Assembly (NCBI GenBank): GCA_964242415.1
Contig: CAXTAT010000023.1
Location: forward strand, 28,833 to 92,832
Length of the DNA stretch: 64,000 nt
Source: DASWOJ01 sp964242415
GTDB taxonomy: Bacteria; Pseudomonadota; Alphaproteobacteria; Acetobacterales; Acetobacteraceae
Direction of reading: 5' to 3'
The translations under genes and the position numbers were made by a program. Below, piece by piece: positions 53,409 to 63,893 of the stretch (the stretch's first letter is position 1; every line of letters begins with the position of its first letter). The notes below the pieces were generated by a model. That model made no database searches and was not told where the DNA came from. It worked only from the letters and a program-made list of their open reading frames with translations.

Positions 53409-55421
53409 ATGGCGCGGATCAAACCCACTCTGTATCGAGATTTACGTTTGACGGACATCACGACCGCCGCCGCGGACGATAACGCACACCATGGCCAAGA
53501 TGCAATCCAGCCCGACGCGCCGGGCGCCGGGTTGGTGGAGGCTGTCACCGAGCCTGAGGCGGCCGGGCCGCACGATGCTGGGATGCACGTTGAAGGTGCC
53601 ATGGGGCATGAGGTCGTCGAGGCCCCGGCTTTTCCGGACCCGGCTGAGTTGGGCATTGACCTTGCGCGGCCCGATCCGGTGATCTCCGAGGGTTCCGTGC
53701 CACAGCCGTCCCCCATCGAGGCAGACGGCATCAGCGATGCCGAGGCTGCCTACAACGATGCTGCCGAGCCTGAGGCGAACGGCTTCGCCGACCTGGGGCT
53801 GTCGCCGGAAATCCTGCGCGCCGTGGAGGACATGGGTTACCTGACGCCGACCCCCATCCAGGCGCAGGCGATCCCCACGGTGTTGATGAACCGCGACGTG
53901 CTGGGCTGCGCGCAGACCGGCACGGGCAAGACCGCGAGCTTCGTGTTGCCGATGCTGGACATCCTGTCCGGCAGCCGCTCCCGCGCCCGTATGCCGCGCA
54001 GCCTGATCCTGGAGCCGACGCGCGAGCTGGCGCTGCAGGTGGCCGAGAACTTCGTGAAGTATGGCAAGTACCTCAAGCTGAACCACGCCCTGCTGATCGG
54101 CGGCGAGAGCCTGTCCGACCAGAAGGAGGCGCTGATGAAGGGCGTGGACGTGCTGATCGCCACGCCGGGCCGGCTGATGGACCTGTTCGACCGCGGCGGT
54201 CTGCTGCTGACCGACACCAAGATCCTGGTGATCGACGAGGCTGACCGGATGCTCGACATGGGCTTCATCCCGGACGTGGAGAAGATCGTCGGCTTCCTGC
54301 CGCGCACCCGGCAAACCCTGTTCTTCAGCGCCACCATGGCGCCGGAAATCCGCCGGCTGGCCGACGCCTTCCTGCAGAACCCGAAGGAGATCACGGTCAG
54401 CCGCCCGGCCAGCGTTGCCTCGACCATCGTGGCGGGCCTGACGGTGGTGGACGCGCTGGAGAAGCGCGAGGCGCTGCGCCGGCTGATCCGCAGCGAGGAC
54501 GTGCAGAACGCGCTGATCTTCTGCAACCGCAAGAAGGATGTGGATACGCTATTCAAGTCGCTGCAGAAGCACGGGTTCAGCGTCGGCTCCCTGCACGGCG
54601 ACATGAGCCAGCCGGAGCGGTTCGCGACGCTGGGGAAGTTCAAGGCGAACGAGATCAGGCTGCTGGTGTGCAGCGACGTTGCCGCGCGCGGGCTGGACAT
54701 CGGCGGGCTGAGCCACGTGTTCAACTTCGACGTGCCGATCCATGCGGAGGACTACGTTCACCGCATCGGCCGCACCGGGCGGGCCGGCATGACGGGGCAC
54801 GCCTTCACGCTCGCCACCCCCGATGACGGGTCATTCGTGGCCGCCATCGAGAAGTTGGTCGGCGCGCCCATTCCGCGTATGCAGGTCGAGGGCCTCGATG
54901 CGCTGGAGTTCACCGAGGGTGACGGGCGCCGCCGTGGCCGCGGGCGCGGGACCAAGGTTGCGCCACGGGCCGCCAAGCCGCAGGCCGATGCGGCGGAAGA
55001 TACGCCGAAGGCTGCCAAGCCGCGCCGCAGCCGGGCCAAGAAGCCCGACTCCGCGCCGATCGAAGCCTACCCGGCCCCAGTCGAGACCACGCCCGAGACC
55101 GTCGTCGCCTATGCCGAGCCGGAGCCGTCCGTGCCCGCCGCGCCGGAGCCGCGCCGACCCAACCGCGGGGAGCCGCGCCGTTCGGAGGCTCGCCGCGATG
55201 ACCCGCGCCGTGACGAGCAGCGCCGCGAGGCGCCGCGTGACGAGGCCCGTCCCGTCGATACCCGCCCGTGGAACGAGCGCCGTCCCCGCGATGGCCGCCG
55301 TCGCGATGAGGATCTGGGTCCGTCCGTGCTAGGCTTTGGCGACGACGTGCCGGCGTTCATGCTGCTACGCTCGAACGGCGTGCGGCGCGCGGCGTTGGAG
55401 CCGGCAACCGACAACACCTGA
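53409..55421 (+). CDS. DEAD-box ATP-dependent RNA helicase with long tails
   Basis: RNA helicase of the RhlE/DeaD type. With ATG 53409 it has 670 residues. There is an acidic, disordered N-terminal extension of about 120 residues, then the Q-motif region (FADLGLSPEILRAVEDMGYLTPTPIQ). Core motifs are I AQTGTGKT (168-175), Ia PTRELA, II DEAD (276-279), III SAT and VI HRIGRTGRAG. A low-complexity basic/acidic C-terminal tail from about 500 has repeated RR-D/E blocks (RRDDPRRDEQRREAPRDE). A TTG at 53448 (MTDITTAAADD) is an alternative start. The tails suggest RNA binding or condensate/complex formation. Confidence 0.92.
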   Translation: MARIKPTLYRDLRLTDITTAAADDNAHHGQDAIQPDAPGAGLVEAVTEPEAAGPHDAGMHVEGAMGHEVVEAPAFPDPAELGIDLARPDPVISEGSVPQPSPIEADGISDAEAAYNDAAEPEANGFADLGLSPEILRAVEDMGYLTPTPIQAQAIPTVLMNRDVLGCAQTGTGKTASFVLPMLDILSGSRSRARMPRSLILEPTRELALQVAENFVKYGKYLKLNHALLIGGESLSDQKEALMKGVDVLIATPGRLMDLFDRGGLLLTDTKILVIDEADRMLDMGFIPDVEKIVGFLPRTRQTLFFSATMAPEIRRLADAFLQNPKEITVSRPASVASTIVAGLTVVDALEKREALRRLIRSEDVQNALIFCNRKKDVDTLFKSLQKHGFSVGSLHGDMSQPERFATLGKFKANEIRLLVCSDVAARGLDIGGLSHVFNFDVPIHAEDYVHRIGRTGRAGMTGHAFTLATPDDGSFVAAIEKLVGAPIPRMQVEGLDALEFTEGDGRRRGRGRGTKVAPRAAKPQADAAEDTPKAAKPRRSRAKKPDSAPIEAYPAPVETTPETVVAYAEPEPSVPAAPEPRRPNRGEPRRSEARRDDPRRDEQRREAPRDEARPVDTRPWNERRPRDGRRRDEDLGPSVLGFGDDVPAFMLLRSNGVRRAALEPATDNT

Positions 55422-55460
55422 CTTCGCCCCTGACTCTAGACCTGACCCTGGAGGGAACCC

Positions 55461-56714
<1,254 letters not shown>

Positions 56715-57986
56715 CGCCCCCGCGCCCGTCCGCATCCAGCGCATGGGTGCGGACGGGGACGGCGTGGCCGCCCTGCCGGACGGCGCCGCGCTTTTCCTGC
56801 CTGACACCCTGCCTGGCGAACTCGTGCAACCCGGTGCCCTGGCGCGGCGTGGCGAGGGCTGGACGGGAGACTCCACCATCGTGGAGGCCGCAGCGGACCG
56901 CGTCGCCCCGCCCTGCCCGCATTTCGGCCCCTGCGGCGGCTGCACGCTGCAGCATTGGCGTGACGACAGCTACGCCGCCTGGAAGGCCGGGCAGGTCGCG
57001 GACGCCCTGCGCCGCATGGGCGCTCCCGCCATCGCCGCTCCGGACCTGGCCCGCACCCCACCCGCAGCCCGGCGGCGCATGGACCTCGCCATACGCCGCG
57101 ACGGCCCGGTCGTCCGCATCGGCCTGCACCGCCGCCGGTCGCGCGACATCGTGGACATGCACGCCTGCCCGGTGCTGCACCCTGCCCTGTTCGCGCTGAT
57201 CCAGGCGTTGCGCCCGGTGCTGCAACGGTTGACCGGCCTGCGGCGGGACGGGTCGGCGGTGGTGAACCTGCTCGACAGCGGCCCCGACCTGCTGCTGCGG
57301 ACCGATGGCGAGCTGACCTCCGGGGACCGCACCCTGCTGACGGCGCTGGCCAACGCGCATGGCCTGCCGCGGATCAGTTGGGCGCCGGGCCTGGCCCGCG
57401 GCAGCCAAGGCGAGCCGGAGCCGGCCTGCCTGCTGCGCCCCGCCACGACGGCGTTGGGCGGCGTCGAGACCGCCATCCCACCCGGCGCATTCCTGCAAGC
57501 CTCCCGCGAGGGCGAGGCCGCCATCGTCGCCGCCGTGCTGGCCGCCTTGCCGCCGCTGCCAGCCAAGGCGCGCATCCTGGAGCTGTTCGCGGGCTGCGGC
57601 AGCATTACCCACGCGCTGGCGCAGCGTGGCCGGGTGCAGGCCTATGAGGGCGACCTGGCAGCGTACACCGCGCTGCGCCGGGCGGTCAACCCCCGCGTGC
57701 TGGCCACGCAGCGCGACCTGGCCCGGCAGCCGCTGCAAGCCGCGGAGCTGAAGGGCGCCAGCGCCATCGTGCTCGACCCGCCACATGGCGGCGCCCTGGC
57801 GCAGATGCCGGCATTGGCCGGGAGCGGCGTGCCGGTCGTCTATGTCAGTTGCAACCCGGCCGCCCTGGCGCGCGACGGCCGGATGCTGTTGCAGGCCGGC
57901 TATCGCGTGTCGTCCATGGCGGCCATCGACCAGTTCCTCTGGTCCGCCCGAGTGGAAAGCGTGGTCGGTTTCCAGAAAGGCCGCTG

Positions 57987-58439
57987 ATGCAGTATCGCGA
58001 CGCCACCGAGGCCGACCTGCCCGTGATCGTGCACCTGCTGGCCGACGACCGGTTCGGCGCCGGGCGGGAGCGGGACGTGTCGCCGCTGCCGCCCTGCTAC
58101 CTTGCCGGCTTCCAAGCCATGCTGGCCCAAGGCGGCCGGATCATCTTGGCGGAGCAGGACGGGACCATTGTGGGGTGCCTGCAATTGAACGTGCTGCACG
58201 GCGTGTCGCACCAGGGCGGGAGCCGCGCGCAGGTGGAGGGCGTCCGCGTGGACAGCTCTCGGCGCGGTGGCGGCATCGGCACGGCGCTGATGCGCCACGC
58301 CATGGCCGAGGCCCGCGCGGCAGGCTGCACTGTGCTGCAATTGACCACCAACCGGGAGCGGAGGGAGGCACAGGACTTCTACGCCAGCCTCGGATTCGCG
58401 CACAGCCATGCCGGGATGAAAATCAGCCTTGAGCCGTAG
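57987..58439 (+). CDS. GNAT-family N-acetyltransferase
   Basis: A 150-residue single-domain acetyltransferase with the GNAT order: MQYRDATEADLPVIVHLLADD, a central beta-strand region with IVGCLQLNVLHG, motif A VEGVRVDSSRRGGGIGTALMRHAMAEA (acetyl-CoA loop RRGGGIG), and FYASLGFAHSHAGMK. The start overlaps the methyltransferase stop. The substrate cannot be told from sequence. Confidence 0.88.
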   Translation: MQYRDATEADLPVIVHLLADDRFGAGRERDVSPLPPCYLAGFQAMLAQGGRIILAEQDGTIVGCLQLNVLHGVSHQGGSRAQVEGVRVDSSRRGGGIGTALMRHAMAEARAAGCTVLQLTTNRERREAQDFYASLGFAHSHAGMKISLEP

Positions 58440-59313
58440 CCACGCCGTCAGCGTTCCCGCCGAGCCAGCGCCACTATATGGCACCTTGCTGATGCCAGAC
58501 CGCGCCGGTCCGCATCCGGCGCTGCTGCTGGTGGCTGGGTCTGGTCCGGTGGATCGGGACGGCAACCTGCCGGGCCTGGTCAACAACAGCCTGCGCATGC
58601 TGGCCGAGGGCTTGGCCGAACGGGGGGTGGCGACCCTGCGCACAGATAAGCGCGGCGTCGGCGCCAGCCACGCCGCTGCGCCGAACGAGGCCGCCCTGAC
58701 GCTGGATGCCTACGTGTCCGACACGGCCCGCTGGTGGCATGCCCTGGCGGGTGATCCCGGGGTCAGCCGGGCGGGCCTGCTCGGCCACAGCGAGGGTGCG
58801 CTGATCGCGACCCTTGCGGCGAAGGCGGTGGCGGCGGACCGGCTGGTGCTGCTGGCTGGCGCCGGGGTTCCCGCGGGTCCGCTGATCCTGCGCCAGCTTG
58901 CCGCAGGCGGCGTGCCGGCCGGGCAGGTGGCCGAGGCGCGGGGCATCATCGGCCGGCTGCTGCAAGGCGAGGCTGTGGCAGAGGTGCCGCCTCCATTGAT
59001 GGGGCTGTTCCGCCCGTCCGTGCAGCCGTACGTGACATCTTGGCTGGTGCGCGACCCGGCGGCCGAACTGGCGCCCCTGCAATGCCCCGTGCTGGTCATG
59101 CAGGGAACGGCGGACCTGCAAATCCAGGTTTCAGACGCCCGCCTGCTGGCGGCTTCGCGACCAGCGGCAGCATTGTTGCTGGTCCCCGGGATGAACCATG
59201 TCATGAAGGCGCCAGCAGGGAGCCGGGCCGCCAACCTCGCGGCCTACGCTGACCCGGACATACCCTTGGCGGACGGCCTGGTGGACGGCATCGCCCGCTT
59301 CATGCTGGATTGA
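58429..59313 (+). CDS. Alpha/beta hydrolase
   Basis: A 294-residue esterase/peptidase-like hydrolase. The nucleophile elbow is GHSEG (residue about 122), an early oxyanion segment LLLVAGSGPVDRDGN lies near 33-47, an Asp candidate is in VMQGTADLQI, and a His is in PGMNHVMKAP. The TTG start at 58429 overlaps the GNAT stop by 11 nt; ATG 58492 is a shorter option. No signal peptide. It is last gene of the gcdH run and convergent with sufA. Confidence 0.85.
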   Translation: MSRSHAVSVPAEPAPLYGTLLMPDRAGPHPALLLVAGSGPVDRDGNLPGLVNNSLRMLAEGLAERGVATLRTDKRGVGASHAAAPNEAALTLDAYVSDTARWWHALAGDPGVSRAGLLGHSEGALIATLAAKAVAADRLVLLAGAGVPAGPLILRQLAAGGVPAGQVAEARGIIGRLLQGEAVAEVPPPLMGLFRPSVQPYVTSWLVRDPAAELAPLQCPVLVMQGTADLQIQVSDARLLAASRPAAALLLVPGMNHVMKAPAGSRAANLAAYADPDIPLADGLVDGIARFMLD

Positions 59314-59320
59314 ACAGAGA

Positions 59321-59686
59321 TCAGACGTGGAAGCTTTCGCCGCAGCCGCAACGGCCCTTCTCGTTGGGGTTGCTGAACGAGAAGCCGCTGGTCAGGTCCT
59401 TGACCTCGTAGTCCATGACGCTGCCGATCAGGAACAGGCTGGCCTTGCGGTCCACCAGCACCGTCAGGCCGTGGTCGGTGACGACCTCATCGCCGGGGCC
59501 GGCCGCCGGCACCCAGGTCATGTCGTAGGACAGCCCCGAGCAGCCCTTGGTGTTGACGCTGATGCGCAGCAGCATGCCCTGCTGACCCTTGGCATACAGT
59601 GCCTGCAAGCGAGTAGCGGCGGCGTCCGTCATGGTCATCAACTGCGGCAGGGCGCGGCGGGGACGGGTGGCAGTCTGGGTATCCAT
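59321..59686 (-). CDS. sufA: A-type iron-sulfur cluster carrier/assembly protein
   Basis: Receives Fe-S clusters from the SufBCD scaffold and passes them on. The 121-residue protein has the three A-type cysteines: Cys49 (KGCSG), Cys113 and Cys115 (CGCGESF). The start is ATG 59686 with GGAG 6 nt upstream; the longer open frame reads through the dispersed repeat and is not coding. It is last gene of the suf cluster, separated from sufT by a repeat pair. The short spacer and hairpins raise the question of whether it is fully co-transcribed. Confidence 0.92.
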   Translation of the reverse strand: MDTQTATRPRRALPQLMTMTDAAATRLQALYAKGQQGMLLRISVNTKGCSGLSYDMTWVPAAGPGDEVVTDHGLTVLVDRKASLFLIGSVMDYEVKDLTSGFSFSNPNEKGRCGCGESFHV

Positions 59687-59698
59687 CAAGGTCTCCAT

Positions 59699-59848
59699 CT
59701 TCTCCCTCTCCCTTCGGGAGAGGGTCGGGGTGAGGGGGTCTTCGAGGACCGCCCCCGGTCTTAGGCAGAGTAGTGCTTGCCTTAGTGCGGGACGGTGCTG
59801 GCCCACCCCCTCACCCCGGCCCTCTCCCGGAGGGAGAGGGAGAGGCAT
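59699..59848. repeat. Dispersed palindromic repeat, inverted pair 5
   Basis: Left copy 59699-59741 (ctctcccttcgggagag, then tcggggtgaggg). Right copy 59803-59847 (cctcaccccggccctctcccggagggagagg). The right copy abuts the sufT stop codon and the left copy ends 12 nt before the sufA ATG. On the minus-strand mRNA the two stems therefore lie between sufT and sufA. Confidence 0.88.
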
Positions 59849-60204
59849 CAGAACATATTTAGCGCCAGGCGTGCGTCCTCGGTCATGCGGCTGGGGTCCC
59901 ACGGCGGATCCCAGACGGTGTCCACCACGCAGGACGCAACGCCGGGCACGGCCATGATGGCATCCTGCACCTGCACCGGCAGCTCCTGCGCGCTCGGGCA
60001 GCCCGGCGCGGTCAGGGTCATCTCCACCTTCACCGCGTTCGCATCGTCGATCTCGACGGCGTAGATCAGGCCCAGCTCATAGATGTTCACCGGGATTTCC
60101 GGGTCATACACCGTGGCGATGGCCGCAAGCAGCGCATCCTCGGTCGGTTTGGCCAGCACTTCGCCCTCGGGGGTCCAGGTGCTCACGTTCGCGGCTTCAC
60201 TCAC
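59848..60204 (-). CDS. sufT: SUF system maturation protein SufT (DUF59/MIP18 family)
   Basis: A 118-residue MIP18/DUF59-type protein that helps mature Fe-S proteins. Family landmarks are the ATVYDPEIPVNIYELGLIYAVEI stretch, LTAPGCPSAQELP with the conserved Cys, and the C-terminal WDPPWDPSRMTEDARLALNMF ending. It overlaps sufU by 4 nt and is part of the suf operon. Confidence 0.93.
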   Translation of the reverse strand: MSEAANVSTWTPEGEVLAKPTEDALLAAIATVYDPEIPVNIYELGLIYAVEIDDANAVKVEMTLTAPGCPSAQELPVQVQDAIMAVPGVASCVVDTVWDPPWDPSRMTEDARLALNMF

Positions 60205-60647
60205 GGGATCGTCTCCTTATCGCCATCCAGGGCCGCCAGCAGGGCATCCCATGGCAGGGTCACGCAACGGACGCGCGACGGGAACTCATGCACGGCCGAC
60301 AGTGGGCGCAGCCGCTGCAACGCCGCATCGCACGCCTCGCAATGGCCGGTGCGCGCCATGGCCGCCACTTGTTGCGCCATCGCCTTGATGTGGTGCTGCG
60401 GCTGGCCCTGCACCGCCTCGCACATCAGGTCTGCGCTGGCGACGGTGATCTCGCAGCCGCGCGCCTCGAACCCGGCCTCCGCCACCGCATCCCCGGCCCG
60501 GCGCACGAACACCTGCACGCGGTCCCCGCACATCGGGTTGTCACCCTTCGCCACGGCGTCGAAGCCGTCCGGGCGCCGGGCATGGGTGGGACTACGGCCA
60601 TGGGCGCGGATTTCGGCGCTGTATAGGTCGCGAAGCTCGTCGAACAC
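60201..60647 (-). CDS. sufU: SufU-type sulfur-transfer protein (NifU/IscU fold)
   Basis: Accepts persulfide from SufS; a zinc-dependent sulfurtransferase in the Bacillus paradigm. The 148 residues carry Cys40 (NPMCGD, with Asp42), Cys65 (ARGCEITVAS) and Cys128 (RVRCVTLPW), the SufU ligand set. The 18-residue insertion between the second and third Cys blocks that marks SufU over IscU appears present (HCEACDAALQRLRPL). The stop of sufS and the start here overlap by 1 nt. No SufE is seen, so SufU probably serves SufS. Confidence 0.9.
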   Translation of the reverse strand: MFDELRDLYSAEIRAHGRSPTHARRPDGFDAVAKGDNPMCGDRVQVFVRRAGDAVAEAGFEARGCEITVASADLMCEAVQGQPQHHIKAMAQQVAAMARTGHCEACDAALQRLRPLSAVHEFPSRVRCVTLPWDALLAALDGDKETIP

Positions 60648-61888
60648 TACGCAAAGAACTCCCGTACCCGGTGTAGGGTGTCGGCCAGCGCGTCGATCTC
60701 GCCCAGCGTGGTGTAGATGCCGGTACTGGCGCGGGCGCTGCTGTCCACGCCCAGGCGGCGCATCAGCGGCTCGGCGCAGTGATTGCCGGCACGCACGGCA
60801 ATGCCCTGGCGGTCCAGCAGGGTGGCAATGTCATGCGCGTGCGCCCCCTCCATGGTGAAACTGAACACGCCGCCGCGGTCCTGCGCCGACCCCAGCACGC
60901 GCAGGCCGGGCACCTCCGCCAGCCGGGCCAGCGCGTGGTCGGTCAGCGCGGCCTCATGCGCCTGGATGGCGTCGAAGCCGATTCGCTCAACATACTCGAT
61001 GGCGGCGCCGAGGCCGATGGCCTCGATGATCGGCGGCGTGCCGGCCTCGAACTTATGCGGCACCTCGGCCCAAGTGCTGCGCTCGAAGCTGACGGAGCCA
61101 ATCATGTCGCCGCCGCCCATGAACGGCGGCATCCGCTCCAGCAGCTCCTTGCGCCCCCACAGCACGCCCAGCCCGGTCGGGCCATACAGCTTGTGCGCGG
61201 TGAACGTGTAGAAGTCCGCGCCGATGGCCTGCACATCCACCGCGCGATGCACCACGGCCTGGCTGCCGTCGAACATCACCCGCGCGCCGTACTCGTGCGC
61301 CAGCGCCGCCACGCGAGCGGCCGGAATAACGGTGCCCAGCACGTTGCTCATGTGCACGATCGCCACCAGGCCCACCTTGCCGTCGCGTAGGCAGTCCTCC
61401 AGCCCGGCCATGTCCAGCTCGCCGGCGTCCGTGATCGGCGCCACGCGCAGCTCGATCCCCGTGGCGTCGCGCAGCATCTGCCAAGGCACCAGGTTGGCGT
61501 GGTGCTCCATGGCGCTGATCACCACGGCCTGGCCAGGGTGCATCACCCCGCGGCCATAGCTGTGCGCCAGCAGGTTGATCGCCTCGGTGGTGTTCTTGGT
61601 GAACACGATCTCGTCGCGGCTTGGCGCGTTGAGCAGCCGGGCGACCGAGTCGCGTGTGGCCTCATAGGCGTCGGTGGTGCGCTCGCTCATCCAGTGCAGG
61701 CCGCGGTGGACGTTGGCGTACTGGGTCTCCATGGCCTGCACCATGGCGTCGATCACCGGGCGCGGCTTCTGCGCGCTGGCGGCGCTGTCCAGGAACACCA
61801 GGGGCTTGCCGCGGACCTGCTCCCGCAGGATCGGGAAATCGGCCCGGATGCGCTCGACGTCCAAAACAGGCTTCGTGAAGGCGTTCAT
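60647..61888 (-). CDS. sufS: Cysteine desulfurase SufS (group II)
   Basis: PLP enzyme that removes sulfur from cysteine for cluster assembly. The 413-residue protein has PLP lysine Lys233 (FTAHKLYGPTG), EHHANLVPWQ, and the catalytic Cys371 in the short group II loop (RAGNHCAEPLM). I use the ATG at 61888, which overlaps the sufD stop as ATGA. An in-frame ATG seven codons upstream (61909) is less likely. Confidence 0.95.
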   Translation of the reverse strand: MNAFTKPVLDVERIRADFPILREQVRGKPLVFLDSAASAQKPRPVIDAMVQAMETQYANVHRGLHWMSERTTDAYEATRDSVARLLNAPSRDEIVFTKNTTEAINLLAHSYGRGVMHPGQAVVISAMEHHANLVPWQMLRDATGIELRVAPITDAGELDMAGLEDCLRDGKVGLVAIVHMSNVLGTVIPAARVAALAHEYGARVMFDGSQAVVHRAVDVQAIGADFYTFTAHKLYGPTGLGVLWGRKELLERMPPFMGGGDMIGSVSFERSTWAEVPHKFEAGTPPIIEAIGLGAAIEYVERIGFDAIQAHEAALTDHALARLAEVPGLRVLGSAQDRGGVFSFTMEGAHAHDIATLLDRQGIAVRAGNHCAEPLMRRLGVDSSARASTGIYTTLGEIDALADTLHRVREFFA

Positions 61889-63135
61889 GCTGGCCGGCGC
61901 TCCCACCATTGTTCAATTGCCCGCTCCAGCAGGGCGCGGGCGCCCTCGTGCTGGATCGGGTCCATCGCCTCGGACAGGAACGACCGCACCAGGATGGCGC
62001 GTGCCTCCACCTCCGGGATGCCGCGGCTGCGCAGGTAGAAAAGCTGGTTGGCGTCCAGCTCGCCCACCGTTGCGCCGTGGCTGCACTTCACGTCGTCGGC
62101 GTAGATTTCGAGCTGCGGCTTGCAGTCAATCTCGGCGGTCGGGGATAGCAGAAGCGCCTGATTCATCTGGTAACCGTCGGTCTTCTGGGCAATGCGCGCG
62201 ACCTCGATCCGCCCTTGGAATACGCCGCGGGAATGATCGGACAGCACGTTCTTGACCGTCTGCCGCGACGCGCAACTCGGCGCGTCGTGCGCCACCACCG
62301 TCGTGATGTCGCCATGCTGCTGGCCGCCTAGCAACTGCGCCCCGTTCAGGTGGACCGCGCCCCCTGCCCCGAGCAGCCGCGCATGGATTTCCGTCCGCGC
62401 CAGCTTGGCGCCGAGCGTCAGCACGAAGGCGTCATACACCCCGCGCTCCGCGATCTCGGCAAAGGTGGTGTTGACGTGGAACGCCTCGGCACCCTCCTCC
62501 TGCAAGCGGATGTGCACCAGCGTCGCATCCTCCGCCACCACGGCCTCGCAGACCGCGTTGTGCATGTAGGCGCCGGCGCCGCGCATTACCTCGACGATCG
62601 TCAGCTTGGCCCCGGCGTCCAGGTGGATGTTGTGCCGCGGATGGAACGCGATGGGCCGGTGGCTGTCCACGGCCATCGACAGCAACACCAGCGTGCCAGC
62701 GTCCACCCCGGCGGCAACGTGAAGCTGCACGCCGTCCTCGGCCAGCATGGTGTTCAGTTCCACCATCGCCATTCCGTCCTTGGCCAGGCGGCCGAAGTCG
62801 GGCTTGTCGGCGAAGCTGCCCACGGTGACGCCCTCGGGCAGCACGGACAGGCCGGGCTGGTAGCGGCCGTCGATCAGGACCAGGCGTGGGCCGGGGATGG
62901 TCTCGCCTAGGTCGGGGCTGGAGGACACGGCGACCAGTGGCTCGTAGAAGGAGCTTTCAGCCAGGCCGCGCAGGCTGGTGTAGCGCCAAGCCTCGGTCTT
63001 CGTGCTGGGGAAGCCATCTGCGCCGAACCGCTCGGCGGCGGCGTCGCGCAGGGCCACCTCGCCGGGCAGGCGGGCACGCAGGCCCTGGTAGCGCTGCAGG
63101 AAGGCGTCAGCGCCGTTGCGGAGGGACTGGTTCAT
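61885..63135 (-). CDS. sufD: Fe-S cluster assembly protein SufD
   Basis: Scaffold partner of SufB and SufC. The 416-residue beta-helix protein has the N-terminal helical part (ERFGADGFPSTKTEAWRYTSL) and the C-terminal SufBD core ending ADDVKCSHGATVGELDANQLFYLRSRGIPEVEARAIL, with the conserved Cys-Ser-His segment. It overlaps sufC by 4 nt and sufS by 4 nt. Confidence 0.95.
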   Translation of the reverse strand: MNQSLRNGADAFLQRYQGLRARLPGEVALRDAAAERFGADGFPSTKTEAWRYTSLRGLAESSFYEPLVAVSSSPDLGETIPGPRLVLIDGRYQPGLSVLPEGVTVGSFADKPDFGRLAKDGMAMVELNTMLAEDGVQLHVAAGVDAGTLVLLSMAVDSHRPIAFHPRHNIHLDAGAKLTIVEVMRGAGAYMHNAVCEAVVAEDATLVHIRLQEEGAEAFHVNTTFAEIAERGVYDAFVLTLGAKLARTEIHARLLGAGGAVHLNGAQLLGGQQHGDITTVVAHDAPSCASRQTVKNVLSDHSRGVFQGRIEVARIAQKTDGYQMNQALLLSPTAEIDCKPQLEIYADDVKCSHGATVGELDANQLFYLRSRGIPEVEARAILVRSFLSEAMDPIQHEGARALLERAIEQWWERRPA

Positions 63136-63893
63136 GCCGCCCCCGCCATAGCTTCGCCGACGACGCCGGCATAGCCGTTCGCCTCCAGCTCCAGCGCCAG
63201 CTCCGGCCCGCCCGAACGGATGATCCGCCCGGCGGACAGCACGTGCACACGGTCCGGCACCAGGTGGTCCAGCAGCCGCTGATGGTGCGTGATCACCAGC
63301 GCCGAGAACTCCGGGCTGCGCAGCGCATTCACCCCGCTCGCCACGATCTTCAGCGCGTCGATGTCCAGCCCGCTGTCGGTCTCGTCCAGGATGGCCAGCT
63401 TGGGCCGCAAAATCGCCATCTGCAGCACCTCGTTGCGCTTCTTCTCGCCGCCGCTGAAGCCGACGTTGACGTTGCGCTTCAGCATGTCGTCCGGCATGCC
63501 CAGCCGCTTGCTCTCGGCCCGCGCCAGCTTGAGGAAGCCGATGGCGTCCAGCTCCGCCTCGCCCCGCGCCCGCCGTATGGCGTTCAGCGCAGTGCGAAGG
63601 AAGTTGGCGTTGTTGACGCCGGGCAACTCGATGGGCGCCTGGAAGGCCAGGAACAGCCCGGCCGCCGCACGCTCCTCCGGCTCCATCGCCAGCAGGTCCT
63701 GCCCCTCGAACGTGACGGTCCCGCCGGTGACCTCGTAACCCTCGTTGCCCGACAGCACGTAGCCAAGCGTGCTTTTCCCTGAGCCGTTCGGCCCCATGAT
63801 GGCGTGGATCTGCCCGGCCGGCACGTCGAGGCTCAGGCCGCGCAGGATGGCCTTGTCGCCAATCGACGCGGCCAGGTTGCTGATGGAAAGCAT
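63132..63893 (-). CDS. sufC: Fe-S cluster assembly ATPase SufC
   Basis: ABC-type ATPase energising the SufBCD scaffold. The 253-residue protein has Walker A GPNGSGKST (34-42), signature FSGGEKKRNEVLQ, Walker B LAILDETDSGLD and switch HHQRLL. EETDSGLD-type Walker B ends are characteristic of SufC. The ATG overlaps the sufB stop (TAATG). Confidence 0.96.
   Translation of the reverse strand: MLSISNLAASIGDKAILRGLSLDVPAGQIHAIMGPNGSGKSTLGYVLSGNEGYEVTGGTVTFEGQDLLAMEPEERAAAGLFLAFQAPIELPGVNNANFLRTALNAIRRARGEAELDAIGFLKLARAESKRLGMPDDMLKRNVNVGFSGGEKKRNEVLQMAILRPKLAILDETDSGLDIDALKIVASGVNALRSPEFSALVITHHQRLLDHLVPDRVHVLSAGRIIRSGGPELALELEANGYAGVVGEAMAGAA

Noticed and set aside
59687..59902. N-terminal extension of sufA reading through the repeat pair
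   Set aside because: The extra residues translate the palindromic repeats (PLPPGEGRGEG-like), and a good ribosome site precedes the internal ATG at 59686.
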